A DNA stretch of 18,027 nucleotides from contig CAIYOB010001545.1 of assembly GCA_903927685.1 (NCBI GenBank), forward strand, positions 1 to 18,027, given 5' to 3'. The notes beneath the pieces are model-generated. The model saw nothing but the letters and a program-made list of their open reading frames with translations. It made no database searches and had not been told where the DNA came from. This DNA comes from an uncultured Planctomycetaceae bacterium. GTDB taxonomy: Bacteria > Planctomycetota > Planctomycetia > Pirellulales > Pirellulaceae. Positions 7,531 to 15,592 of this stretch are shown piece by piece. Both the position numbers and the translations under genes were made by a program. Numbering within the stretch: the first letter of the stretch is position 1; each line of letters starts with the position of its first letter.

Positions 7531-8900
7531 GCGGCGCGGCCCCTGGACACGTTCTTCCTCAAGTCAATCTGCGGCACGTCGTCGGGCGACTTGCTCAGGC
7601 GCGTGTTGAGCAGGTGAATCGCCGCCGACAAGCTCATGACGGTTTCCTCGAAGTTCGTGGCGCCGGACAGCGAGCGGAGATTCTCGTTCAAGGCCTTTTC
7701 CAGGCCGATGACCTCGCCCGTGGCTTTCACAACCTGGGCCATGAGTTCGGCCTGCCGGGTCATCTCTTGCTGCTGGGCGTGCATGATCCGCGCATTGTCA
7801 GATAGGGCCGTCTGGAGTTGTTCCCAGCGATGGGCCGCCCGATCTCCGGCGTCCCGTTCGACCTTGGCCAGTTCCGCTGCGTGTTTCTGCAGAGAGCCGT
7901 CCAGCGCTCCCTGCAACGCGGCTTGGATCTCGCTGTGCGCGGACTGCACCAACTCGCTCCAGCGCTGGTTCGTAATTTGCATCGACGAAGCCCAGATCTC
8001 CGCCTGCTGCCGAACGAGTTCTTCCGTGGACTGGAGGACGCGGCCGCCCATTCGCTCCACCGAGGCTAGATAGGGATCGTGGGTGGCGCCGACTTCCTGG
8101 AAACGCCCCATCAACAATTCGTTGGCACGGGTGTCCACCAGGGACAGCGCCTGGCTCTCCATGCGGTCCAGCAGGAACTGGATGAACATCAGAATCATCG
8201 ACAAGGACAGGGCGAGGGCCGTCGTATCAAACGCTACGTACAGCCCGCCCAGCAGGCCTTCCATCGCTTTCTGGATGTCCGTCGCCAGTTGCTGCGGGTC
8301 CAGGTCTCCCAGGGCTTGCGTAATCCCGACGACCGTTCCCAGGAAGCCCAGCATCGGCGTCGCCCAGATGACGATCCGGACCAGCCCGTAGCTGTCCTGC
8401 TGGCGGGCCGAGTCCATGTCCGACAGGTATTTCAGTTCGTCGCCCACGCCATCCGCAGAACCTTTGCGCCGGACAGCCTGCAGAACGTCCCGAATGCGGA
8501 CTCCCAGGTAGGATTGCCGCGCCGCAGAAGACAATTGATTTATTTGCTGCAGCAGCCTGTCGGCATCCGCGATCTTCTGGCCTGCGGGCGGAATCTCCTC
8601 CAGATGCACGACATTCAGCGCCCAGTATTGCCCCAGGATGTCGTAGGTCTTGAGCGCCAAGGCGGCCAAGCCGACGAAGAACAACCCCGTCTCGATCATG
8701 AGGACCGGATGCGAGGCAAAGTAGCGGTGGATCGAGGGCTGATTGAGCGGCCCCCGAAAGACCAGAACATAGAAGACACTGCAGGCCGCGGCGCCCAACA
8801 GCAAGGGCCAGCCGAGATGGGCGAGGATCGTGAAAAAAGCGTGCCTCTGGCCACCTTTCGACACGGCAGCGGCGGGGGATTCGGCGGAAGCCGTTCGCAT
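7527..8900 (-). CDS. MotA/TolQ/ExbB proton channel family protein with long C-terminal tail
   Basis: 457 residues from ATG 8900. This start is preferred over an in-frame ATG 48 codons upstream because GGAG lies 7 nt before it and the upstream residues look non-coding. Hydrophobic segments lie at about 18-48, 57-85, 171-197 and 213-243. The third and fourth carry the family signature (ATPMLGFLGTVVGITQALG and GLYVAFDTTALALSLSMI). Proteins of this family form the pentameric ion channel around an ExbD/TolR/MotB dimer and turn proton flow into motion or envelope work. The C-terminal ~200 residues are mostly helical and Gln/Glu/Ala-rich, longer than in TolQ or ExbB and presumably cytoplasmic. First gene of the operon; the stop overlaps the next start. 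It is divergent from the membrane-tethered helix-turn-helix gene. Confidence 0.9.
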   Translation of the reverse strand: MRTASAESPAAAVSKGGQRHAFFTILAHLGWPLLLGAAACSVFYVLVFRGPLNQPSIHRYFASHPVLMIETGLFFVGLAALALKTYDILGQYWALNVVHLEEIPPAGQKIADADRLLQQINQLSSAARQSYLGVRIRDVLQAVRRKGSADGVGDELKYLSDMDSARQQDSYGLVRIVIWATPMLGFLGTVVGITQALGDLDPQQLATDIQKAMEGLLGGLYVAFDTTALALSLSMILMFIQFLLDRMESQALSLVDTRANELLMGRFQEVGATHDPYLASVERMGGRVLQSTEELVRQQAEIWASSMQITNQRWSELVQSAHSEIQAALQGALDGSLQKHAAELAKVERDAGDRAAHRWEQLQTALSDNARIMHAQQQEMTRQAELMAQVVKATGEVIGLEKALNENLRSLSGATNFEETVMSLSAAIHLLNTRLSKSPDDVPQIDLRKNVSRGRAA

Positions 8901-9098
8901 GCTAGCACTCCACTTCGAACGATCCGAACACGACGGAGAACGTCCTAGAAATCGGTGCTTTGCGACGGCTTGTTGAGTCTCTTTCGTTAAAACCAGCAGA
9001 ATCGGCAGGGCCGCCGCGACCCGCAAACTTAACCAAAGTCGCACGGGCTTCGCAGCCGATAATCCATCCTACGGTAACGTTCCCAGGGGGGGAGCTCG

Positions 9099-9140
9099 AA
9101 GCCCGGCCCCGCTTCACGCGGTCCGCCGGGCTTTTCTTTT
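9099..9140 (+). terminator. Rho-independent terminator facing right, no gene upstream of it
   Basis: A perfect 9-bp stem, AAGCCCGGC (9099-9107) with GCCGGGCTT (9125-9133), is topped by an inner CCGC/GCGG stem (9109-9112 with 9118-9121). It is followed by a T-rich run ending at 9140. Read on the minus strand there is no T-run after the stem, so it is directional. It must end a transcript that starts within the divergent region, either a small RNA or a leader of the gene at 9407. Confidence 0.75.
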
Positions 9141-9286
9141 GCGCCGCTGGGCACCTCGGGGAAGAAAAACGGCACTTCCCCGCGAATCCGCATAAATGGG
9201 AAAACCCTTCAAAAGATCCAGGCAGCATGCCTAATTCGCTTGTCCCTGCGCAAATGGCAAGCGATACTAACTTATGCGGTTAGGTA

Positions 9287-9298
9287 GTTTTCGAAAAC
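9287..9298. promoter_or_regulatory. 12-bp palindrome, possible operator
   Basis: GTTTTCGAAAAC is a perfect palindrome 108 nt upstream of the helix-turn-helix gene in the AT-richer divergent region. It could be a binding site for a dimeric regulator, perhaps that gene's own product. Nothing else supports this. Confidence 0.3.
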
Positions 9299-9406
9299 CG
9301 GATCGATAAACCCACTTATTTCGGTCTTTCGGATTGTTGCCAAAGATTGTCAAAATAGACGCAAATCGCCCAGTTTCCCAGTTTCTACGGATATTAATGA
9401 GTAGCT

Positions 9407-10735
9407 ATGGCCGCCAAATACATTGAACTTCAGCAAGCTGCCAAGATGCTTGGGGTTTCGAGCGACGAGTTGAACAACATGCGGCTCAGCGGCGAGATCC
9501 ACGGCGTCCGCGATGGCTCGTCCTGGAAATTCAAGTCCGATGAACTCGATCGGGTTGCGGACGAGCGGGGCGTCTCGCGGGGTGGCGAGGCGGACGAGGC
9601 CACTGAGTTCGACCTGGAACTGGGGGGCGGCGATCCCACGGCGTCGTCGAACGTACACCTGGACTTGGAAGCCGAGGACGACGACAACTCGCCCACGGCG
9701 ATTGGGACAGCGGCCGACGCTGGCGCGCGGGGCGGCTTCAAAGCCGCGGCGAAAGGCGGCGGCGACGCCGACGCTGACTCCGAGGCCGACATTCGCCTGA
9801 TCGCGGACGACACCGGCAGTGAAGTCAATTTGGTGGCCGGGGGTTCGGACGACGTGCTGGGTGGCACCGATCTGGGACTCGACAAGAGTGGCGGTGGCAC
9901 TGGCGAACTGGACTTCGACGGCGGCGATCTCACCCTGGGGTCGGACGTGATGTTCGATGGCGATTCCAAGCCGGCGGCCGGAAAGGCGAGTGCTGCAAAA
10001 GCCGCCCCCGGAAAAGCAGGCGCAGGAAAGGCGGCGGCGAGCGGCGACAGCGATCTGACGGTCGGCGATTCCGAGGAAGAAATCGCGTTGGGCGAGGACG
10101 ACGAGCTGCTTCTTGACGGCGGCAGTGGCGCCGGCGGCCCGGGAGACACCGGGATCGGCTTGGCCAGCCCCAGTGACAGCGGCTTGAATCTGGAGGAGGA
10201 GCCGCTGGACTTGGCCGGCTCGTCCGTCTCGTCGTTGGAACTGCCGGAAGACGAAGACCTTCTGGACCTGGAAGACTTGGAATCCGAGCCGGCAGCCGCC
10301 GCGGCGCCGGCGGACGAAGATTTCCAACTCGCGCCGTCCGCGGCGCTGCAAGAGGACGAGGAGGACAGCGGGTCGCAGGTGATCGCGTTGGAGGATTCAA
10401 GCGCGTTCGGCGTACCGCTCGAAGGCGGCCTCGAGGGTGGCCTCGAAGGCGCGGAAGCGGTCCTCGGCGAAGAGGCACCCGCGGACGAAATCTCCGGTGC
10501 ACTCGGCGAAGAGACCGCACCGGTGACGATGCCGACCGTCCAGTTGGGCGCCGTCCAGGATCTGCCTTACTCGATCTGGAATGTGCTCAGTCTGCTCGCC
10601 ATCGTCGTCGTCCTGTCCGTCACCGGGATGTTGATGACCGACTTGGTGCGGAACATGTGGACGTGGGACGAGACCTTCACCGCGTCGACACCCATCATGG
10701 ATGTCATGGTCCGCATGTTTGGCTTGAATCCATAG
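9407..10735 (+). CDS. Membrane-tethered helix-turn-helix protein with long acidic linker
   Basis: 442 residues. Residues 4-55 (YIELQQAAKMLGVSSDELNN then GEIHGVRDGSSWKFKSDEL) match the pattern of MerR/excisionase-type helix-turn-helix domains, including the aromatic wing after an Arg-Asp-Gly turn. Residues about 58-385 are low-complexity and acidic, rich in Asp, Glu, Gly and Leu. They include an Ala/Lys/Gly stretch near 190-210 and the repeat LEGGLEGGLEG. One membrane helix lies at about 390-412 (IWNVLSLLAIVVVLSVTGML), followed by a short tail ending RMFGLNP. The topology implies a cytoplasmic DNA- or protein-binding head tied to the membrane by a flexible linker. It has a single clear helix near the C-terminus and no signal peptide. 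The Shine-Dalgarno sequence is weak. It is divergent from the channel operon, so a regulatory or physical link is plausible but unproven. Confidence 0.8.
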   Translation: MAAKYIELQQAAKMLGVSSDELNNMRLSGEIHGVRDGSSWKFKSDELDRVADERGVSRGGEADEATEFDLELGGGDPTASSNVHLDLEAEDDDNSPTAIGTAADAGARGGFKAAAKGGGDADADSEADIRLIADDTGSEVNLVAGGSDDVLGGTDLGLDKSGGGTGELDFDGGDLTLGSDVMFDGDSKPAAGKASAAKAAPGKAGAGKAAASGDSDLTVGDSEEEIALGEDDELLLDGGSGAGGPGDTGIGLASPSDSGLNLEEEPLDLAGSSVSSLELPEDEDLLDLEDLESEPAAAAAPADEDFQLAPSAALQEDEEDSGSQVIALEDSSAFGVPLEGGLEGGLEGAEAVLGEEAPADEISGALGEETAPVTMPTVQLGAVQDLPYSIWNVLSLLAIVVVLSVTGMLMTDLVRNMWTWDETFTASTPIMDVMVRMFGLNP

Positions 10736-10771
10736 GCCCCCGCACGGCTGTAGTGCGTCGTGGACTCTTGA

Positions 10772-10855
10772 TGCTTGCGTGCCTGGGGTCGAGTGCAACG
10801 AGCCCCCAGTTCCGTGCTTGCGTGCCTGGGGTCGAGTGCAGCGAGCCCCCAGTTC
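10772..10855. repeat. Tandem pair of short hairpin repeat units
   Basis: Two 41-bp copies, 10772-10812 and 10815-10855, lie in the same orientation with a 43-bp period. They differ at one base (A10798 versus G10841), which falls in the predicted loop and leaves the stem intact. The core is the short unit of the family at 3828 and 4743. It starts 36 nt past the stop of the helix-turn-helix gene. Confidence 0.8.
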
Positions 10856-10893
10856 TTCGTGCGCCTCACCGTCTCAACCCTCCGGGCAAGCCC

Positions 10894-10922
10894 TGTACCC
10901 GCAGTGGCCATCTTCCTATAAT
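10894..10922 (+). promoter_or_regulatory. Candidate promoter with perfect -10 box
   Basis: TATAAT at 10917-10922 is a perfect -10 hexamer in otherwise GC-rich sequence. At 17-nt spacing the -35 position (TGTACC, 10894-10899) is a poor match. If used, transcription would begin near 10929 and give a ~120-nt leader before the lipoprotein gene. Confidence 0.4.
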
Positions 10923-11050
10923 CCCGTGTCCGCGAAGTGAATTCGCGACCCGCCCGGCCACATTTCTCTCCTTCTGCCCGCGTGGGACGAGAACGTTTCG
11001 GTTCTGGTGCGACTGTGGGCAAATCCGTCTCGAATGGACATAGGCTGTTT

Positions 11051-11662
11051 ATGCGCAAGTTTCTTGTCGTCATCGCGATCCTGGCTGGCTGGGCCGTTGC
11101 CGGATGCGATCAGACCGAGGAGATACGCCATTATCGGGTGCCAAAAACCGTGGCGATCGAGTCGCCGCAGCTCCCGCCGGCCGATATGCCGAAGCCCGCG
11201 GCCAGCACGCCCGCGGCCAGCAAGCCCGGCCAACCTGCAGGCCCGCAGCGGATGCTCGCCGCGCTTGTCTTGCAGGCGGATCGGGCCTGGTTCTTCAAGA
11301 CGATGGCGCCTCCGGCGTCGCTGGACGCGCATGCCGAGGCGTTTCGGAAGCTCGTCAAGTCCTTGCGGTTTGCCGACGGCAAACCGCAGTGGGACCTGCC
11401 CGCCGACTGGACCCAAAAGGGTGAGTCCGGGATGCGCTTCGCCACCCTTGTCTTTGGCGAGTCGGACAAGCCTCTCGAATTGACCGTCATTCCTCTGCCC
11501 ATTCCACCGGGTGACCGGGCGGCGTACGTCCTGTCCAACGTGAATCGTTGGCGGCAACAGGTGAACTTGCCACCGATTGCCGCATCCGAGCTGGACGGGC
11601 AATCGGAGCAGCTCGAACTGGATGGAGGCTCCGCGATCCTGGTGGACTTACACGGGAAGTAA
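11051..11662 (+). CDS. Small lipoprotein preceding the ResB-CcsA gene
   Basis: 203 residues from ATG 11051. This start is preferred over an in-frame ATG 38 codons upstream because it places a lipoprotein signal at the N-terminus: MRKFLVVIAILAGWAVAGC, lipobox cysteine C19. A Pro/Ala/Lys-rich stretch follows (about 35-65), then a folded domain (about 70-203) with ADRAWFFKTMAP, a helix AEAFRKLVKSLRF, W-x-L-P-x-x-W, and SNVNRWRQQVNL near the end. I do not know an assigned function. It would be lipid-anchored outside the cytoplasmic membrane. Its stop is 5 nt before the start of the cytochrome c assembly gene, so the two are almost certainly co-transcribed and may act together. The ribosome binding site is weak. 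Confidence 0.8.
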   Translation: MRKFLVVIAILAGWAVAGCDQTEEIRHYRVPKTVAIESPQLPPADMPKPAASTPAASKPGQPAGPQRMLAALVLQADRAWFFKTMAPPASLDAHAEAFRKLVKSLRFADGKPQWDLPADWTQKGESGMRFATLVFGESDKPLELTVIPLPIPPGDRAAYVLSNVNRWRQQVNLPPIAASELDGQSEQLELDGGSAILVDLHGK

Positions 11663-11667
11663 TACCG

Positions 11668-14600
11668 ATGACATCCGATACCCTCTCTCACGACGCTGGC
11701 AGGCCGTTCGCTGGAGCGGCTCATTCCACAGAACGCAACGCCTTGCTGAACGCGGTCCGCTTTCTGCTTCGACCGTGGGCCTCCCTAAGACTGTCGGTCG
11801 TCCTGTTCGCGCTGGCCATCCTGCTGATCTTCATCGGGACCCTGGCCCAGGTCACGATGGATATGTGGGAGGTGATCTCGCTGTACTTCCGCGCCTGGCT
11901 GGCATGGGTGGACGTCACGGTGCTGTTCCCCGCTTCGTGGTTTCCGCAGCTACCGGAACAGGCCATGCGGACGATCGTCGGGATGGGGTTCTTGGTGGGC
12001 GGACTGGCCCTGGCGGCTCGCGGTGCGATGTCGCGCAGCAGCGATTGGGGCTCGCGCGCCGTGCTGGTGGTGACCGCGCTGCTGTTCCTGCTCGAGGCAG
12101 GGCTGGTGGTTCGCCACGGCGCGTTTTGGTTTCCGGGCGGGGCGACGATTGGCACGCTGTTGGCCGTGAACCTGTTGGCCGCGCACTTGGTGCGATTCAC
12201 GGTCCAGGCGCGAAACGTTCGCTTGCTGTTCGGTTTGCTGGGGATCGCGGTCGGCGCCGTGACGACGTGGGTCGTCATCGCCAGCGGGCACAATCCGGAC
12301 GGCGTGCAGGCGGTCCCGATCTTCTCCTGGACGGCCCTGTGGCTGTGGTGCAAACTGGCGCTGACGGGCTTGACCCTGCTGAACCTGGGCATGCTGGCCG
12401 TAATCTGGGCCCGGGCCTCGCACCGGATCATCGAGCTGGTGCTGCTGGGCCTATCGGGGGTGCTGTTGACCGTCTTGTGTGTCTGGCTGTGGCTGGCCGG
12501 CGATGGCGCGTATCTGGGCGACGCCGGCATGCGGATCCTGTGGCAACTGATCCAGGGTGGCCTGGCGGCCGCCGTCATGCTGACCGCGTGCATCCTGTTG
12601 TTCAAACGCCGGGGCGGCATCGTCCTGATTCACATCGGCTTGGCGCTGTTGATGCTCGGCGAGTGGTTTGTCAGTTGGTACGCCGTCGAAGAGCGGCTGG
12701 TGATTAGCGAAGGCGAGTCCACCAGCGCGGCGATCGACATTCGGGAAACCGAGTTGGCCGTAATCCAAACCGATTTTTCGCCGCAGGAAGAGGACGTTCT
12801 GGCCATCCCCCGCTCGCTGCTGTTGCACAGCGTGGCGGGCGGCGAGCCCGTTCGTCATCCGGATCTGCCGTTCGACGTCCAGGTCACTCAATACCTGAAG
12901 AACTCGGACTTGCAACGCGTCCAAGCCGCGGACAAGAACCCGGCCACCGCCGGAGTTGGGCTCAGTTGGCTGGCCACCGAAACGCGGCCCGGCAGCGGTG
13001 CCGACAGCCGTAGCGAAGTCGATATGGCCTCGGCCTACGTCACGCTGCTGGAGAAAGGCGGCGGCAAGCCGCTCGGTACGTACCTGGTCTCGCAGTTGTT
13101 GCCGTCGGCCCAATTCGCCGAGCGCGTCTCGGTGGGTGGCAAGACGTATGAATTGGCGCTGCGGTTCAAGCACACCTACAAGCCGTACACGATGCACCTG
13201 ATCGACGTTCGGAAAGACGACTACATCGGCACGTCGACGCCGAAGAACTATTCCTCGGATGTGCGTCTGGTCGATACTTCGCGGAACGTCGATCGCCAGG
13301 TTCGCATCTGGATGAACAACCCGCTGCGGTACGCGGGCGAGACGTTCTATCAGAGCGGATACAATCAGGACCCGCGGACCGGCGCGGAAACGACGACGTT
13401 GCAGGTGGTCACCAACACGGGATGGATGATCCCGTACGTCGCCTGCATGTTCGTGTGGTTCGGAATGCAGTCCCATTTCTCCGTCATGCTGTTGCGGTTC
13501 CTGACTCGCCGCGACGAAGCGCTGCTGGCCGAGCACAGCCAGGACGTTGTGCCATCGTCGCTGGTCAGTCCGGCCAAGCCGCCGGAGAGCCGCCGCAGCA
13601 AGCGCCGCCGCCAGCGGGCTGAGCAGCAGGAGCCGCACGCCAGGTCCCGTTCGGGCGGCGTGATCTTCCCGGCGGTCGTCGTGCTGATCTTTGGAGGCTG
13701 GTTGGCCGGCCAGGCCCGCCCGCCCCGGGTCGCGGCGGATGGCTTCGATCTGGCCGCCTTCGCCCAGCTGCCGGTTGTGGACCTGGGGCGAGTCAAGCCG
13801 ATCGATACATTGGCCCGCATGACGTTGGGCAAGGTGTCCGATCGCGACTCGTTCCGCGACAAGCATGACGACAAGCAACTGGCCGTGCGCTGGTTTTTGG
13901 ACATCGTCGCCAACCCGGCGGCGGCTGAGCAGCACGAGGTCTTTCGCATTCAGAACATGGAAGTCCTGCAGATGCTCGGGCTGGAACGTCGCCAGGGCTT
14001 CCGCTATTCGCTCGCCGAACTCCGCCGTGATCCGACGAAGCTCGCCGAATTCGACAAGGAGTTGCGGGCGACCCGGCAACTGGACGTGGCCAAGCTGGAC
14101 GTCTACCAACGGAAGCTGATCGACTTGAACAACCGTTTCCAGGCCTACATGCGGCTGGTGAACGCGTTCCAACCCTGGGAGTTGCCGCCCTTCCCCGAGG
14201 AGAAAGACCTGGCGGCCGACCGCGACGCCGCGCTCCGGGGCTGGATCTCCCGCGTGATGTCGGGCGGCGATCAAGCCGAGCGGGAAATGGCGTCCATGCA
14301 AGCGCCCCTGGCCGTTCCGTACCTGCCCGAACCCGGCCAGAAGGCGGAGGCTCAGGCGGTCAAGCCCTGGCAGCCGTATTCGACGGCTTACAACCGCGCG
14401 TACCTGCAGAACATGTTGGGCCAGCCGGCCGATCCGGCCGCGCTGGCTTGGCATGCGATCTTCGACGCCTACGGCAAGGGAGACGCCGCGGCGTTCAATC
14501 GCGAAGTCGCCGCGTATCGCCAACGGCTGGCCGCCAGTCCGCCTACCGAATACGTGCCGCGGAAAGTGGGCCTGGAAGCGTACCTGAATGGCGTCGCCCC

Positions 14601-15543
14601 GTTCACGTTTTGCATCGGCCTGTATTGGACGGCCTTCGTCTTGGCCGCCTGCGCCTGGCTGGGATGGAGCCGGCCGCTGAACCGAGCCGCGTTCGGGCTG
14701 GTGTTCCTCGCGTTTCTCGTGCATTCTGCGGCCCTCATCGGGCGGATGTACATCTCCGGCCGCCCGCCGGTGACGAACTTGTATTCGTCGGCCGTGTTCA
14801 TCGGCTGGTCGTTCGCCCTGTCTGGCCTGGTCCTGGAAGCCATTTTCCGCTTGGGCGTCTGCAACGTGGTGGCGGCCGTCGGCGGCGCGTTGACGCTGAT
14901 GATCGCCCAGGCGTTGGGCCAGGGCGCGGATACGTATACCGTGATGCAAGCCGTGCTGGACACCCAGTTCTGGCTGGCCACGCACGTGGTCATCATCGCC
15001 CTGGGATACGCCGCGACGTTCATGGCCGGGCTGTTCGGGATCATCTACATCGCGATGGGCGTGTTTACGACGTCCTTGTCCGCCCCCGAGACGCGCAAGC
15101 TCCTGTCACGAATGATCTACGGGGTCGTCTGCTTTGCCGCCTTGTTCAGCTTTGTGGGCACGGTGCTGGGCGGTCTGTGGGCCGACGATTCGTGGGGCCG
15201 GTTCTGGGGCTGGGACCCGAAAGAGAACGGGGCCTTGATCATCGTGTTGTGGAATGCGCTGATCCTGCACGCCTTGTGGGGCAAGCTGGTCCGCGACCGC
15301 GGTCTGGCGGTGTTGGCCGTCGCCGGCAACATCGTCACCGCCTGGTCGTGGTTCGGCGTGAACGAGCTGGGGGTCGGCCTGCACTCGTACGGCTTCACCG
15401 AGGGCGTGCTGCTGACCCTGGGAGCGTTCATCGCGAGCCAACTGGCGATCATCATCGCCGGCAGCCTGCCGCTGAAGTGGTGGGGCAGTTTCCGGGACTC
15501 CAGCCACGTCGTCTTGGCCGAGGCGGTCCGTGGGCCAGTGTAA
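11668..15543 (+). CDS. ccsBA: Fused ResB-CcsA cytochrome c assembly protein (system II, CcsBA type)
   Basis: 1291 residues from ATG 11668; GGGAAG ends 8 nt before it inside the lipoprotein's end. System II synthetases export heme and attach it to CxxCH motifs of c-type cytochromes outside the membrane. The ResB half has TM1 at 42-60 ending GTLAQ, several more membrane helices to about 345, a periplasmic domain (about 345-585) and a helix near 587-608. A basic linker and a membrane helix (about 665-682) lead to a ~290-residue periplasmic segment starting LPVVDLGRVKPIDT. The CcsA half begins near 973 and carries the heme-handling motif WGRFWGWDPKEN at 1176-1187. H1106 and H1239 match the external histidines and H1201 the membrane histidine of CcsBA, with spacings 95 and 38. 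The fourth histidine expected in the ResB half could not be placed (H150 and H173 are candidates). The fused form is known from epsilonproteobacteria and others. Confidence 0.93.
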   Translation: MTSDTLSHDAGRPFAGAAHSTERNALLNAVRFLLRPWASLRLSVVLFALAILLIFIGTLAQVTMDMWEVISLYFRAWLAWVDVTVLFPASWFPQLPEQAMRTIVGMGFLVGGLALAARGAMSRSSDWGSRAVLVVTALLFLLEAGLVVRHGAFWFPGGATIGTLLAVNLLAAHLVRFTVQARNVRLLFGLLGIAVGAVTTWVVIASGHNPDGVQAVPIFSWTALWLWCKLALTGLTLLNLGMLAVIWARASHRIIELVLLGLSGVLLTVLCVWLWLAGDGAYLGDAGMRILWQLIQGGLAAAVMLTACILLFKRRGGIVLIHIGLALLMLGEWFVSWYAVEERLVISEGESTSAAIDIRETELAVIQTDFSPQEEDVLAIPRSLLLHSVAGGEPVRHPDLPFDVQVTQYLKNSDLQRVQAADKNPATAGVGLSWLATETRPGSGADSRSEVDMASAYVTLLEKGGGKPLGTYLVSQLLPSAQFAERVSVGGKTYELALRFKHTYKPYTMHLIDVRKDDYIGTSTPKNYSSDVRLVDTSRNVDRQVRIWMNNPLRYAGETFYQSGYNQDPRTGAETTTLQVVTNTGWMIPYVACMFVWFGMQSHFSVMLLRFLTRRDEALLAEHSQDVVPSSLVSPAKPPESRRSKRRRQRAEQQEPHARSRSGGVIFPAVVVLIFGGWLAGQARPPRVAADGFDLAAFAQLPVVDLGRVKPIDTLARMTLGKVSDRDSFRDKHDDKQLAVRWFLDIVANPAAAEQHEVFRIQNMEVLQMLGLERRQGFRYSLAELRRDPTKLAEFDKELRATRQLDVAKLDVYQRKLIDLNNRFQAYMRLVNAFQPWELPPFPEEKDLAADRDAALRGWISRVMSGGDQAEREMASMQAPLAVPYLPEPGQKAEAQAVKPWQPYSTAYNRAYLQNMLGQPADPAALAWHAIFDAYGKGDAAAFNREVAAYRQRLAASPPTEYVPRKVGLEAYLNGVAPFTFCIGLYWTAFVLAACAWLGWSRPLNRAAFGLVFLAFLVHSAALIGRMYISGRPPVTNLYSSAVFIGWSFALSGLVLEAIFRLGVCNVVAAVGGALTLMIAQALGQGADTYTVMQAVLDTQFWLATHVVIIALGYAATFMAGLFGIIYIAMGVFTTSLSAPETRKLLSRMIYGVVCFAALFSFVGTVLGGLWADDSWGRFWGWDPKENGALIIVLWNALILHALWGKLVRDRGLAVLAVAGNIVTAWSWFGVNELGVGLHSYGFTEGVLLTLGAFIASQLAIIIAGSLPLKWWGSFRDSSHVVLAEAVRGPV

Positions 15544-15592
15544 ATCCGCCCTTGGCCCGAATGGTACGAGGTTAAGAGAAGAATTCAGGGAA

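Larger units (their letters stand above)
8901..9406. other. 506-bp divergent intergenic region between channel operon and HTH gene
   Basis: This holds the 5' regions of the minus-strand channel operon and of the plus-strand gene at 9407. The right half (about 9140-9406) is noticeably richer in A+T than the rest of the window. It contains the terminator at 9099-9140 and a perfect 12-bp palindrome at 9287-9298. No promoter with both good -35 and -10 boxes could be picked. An open frame at 8960-9283 crosses the terminator and is not believed. Confidence 0.6.
10736..11050. other. 315-bp region: tandem hairpin repeats, then promoter and leader of the cytochrome c maturation operon
   Basis: The left part is the 3' region of the helix-turn-helix gene and holds two tandem short repeat units. 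The right part contains a candidate promoter and a ~120-nt untranslated leader. Open frames crossing this region translate the repeat itself and are not taken as genes. Confidence 0.6.

Noticed and set aside
4854..8900. Zorya-type anti-phage defence (ZorA/ZorB)
   Set aside because: The channel protein with a long tail recalls ZorA, but neither partner has the OmpA-like peptidoglycan-binding domain of ZorB, and no helicase or nuclease effector gene is nearby.
8901..9044. Extended N-terminus (48 codons) for the MotA/TolQ-like protein
   Set aside because: The extension looks non-coding; the ATG at 8900 has a GGAG ribosome binding site and gives a normal N-terminus.
8960..9283. 107-codon open frame on the plus strand in the divergent region
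   Set aside because: It runs through the rho-independent terminator, has no ribosome binding site and no recognisable domain.
12451..14985. 844-codon open frame on the minus strand
   Set aside because: It is antisense to the ResB-CcsA gene, with Arg/Gln/His-rich shadow composition and no family resemblance.
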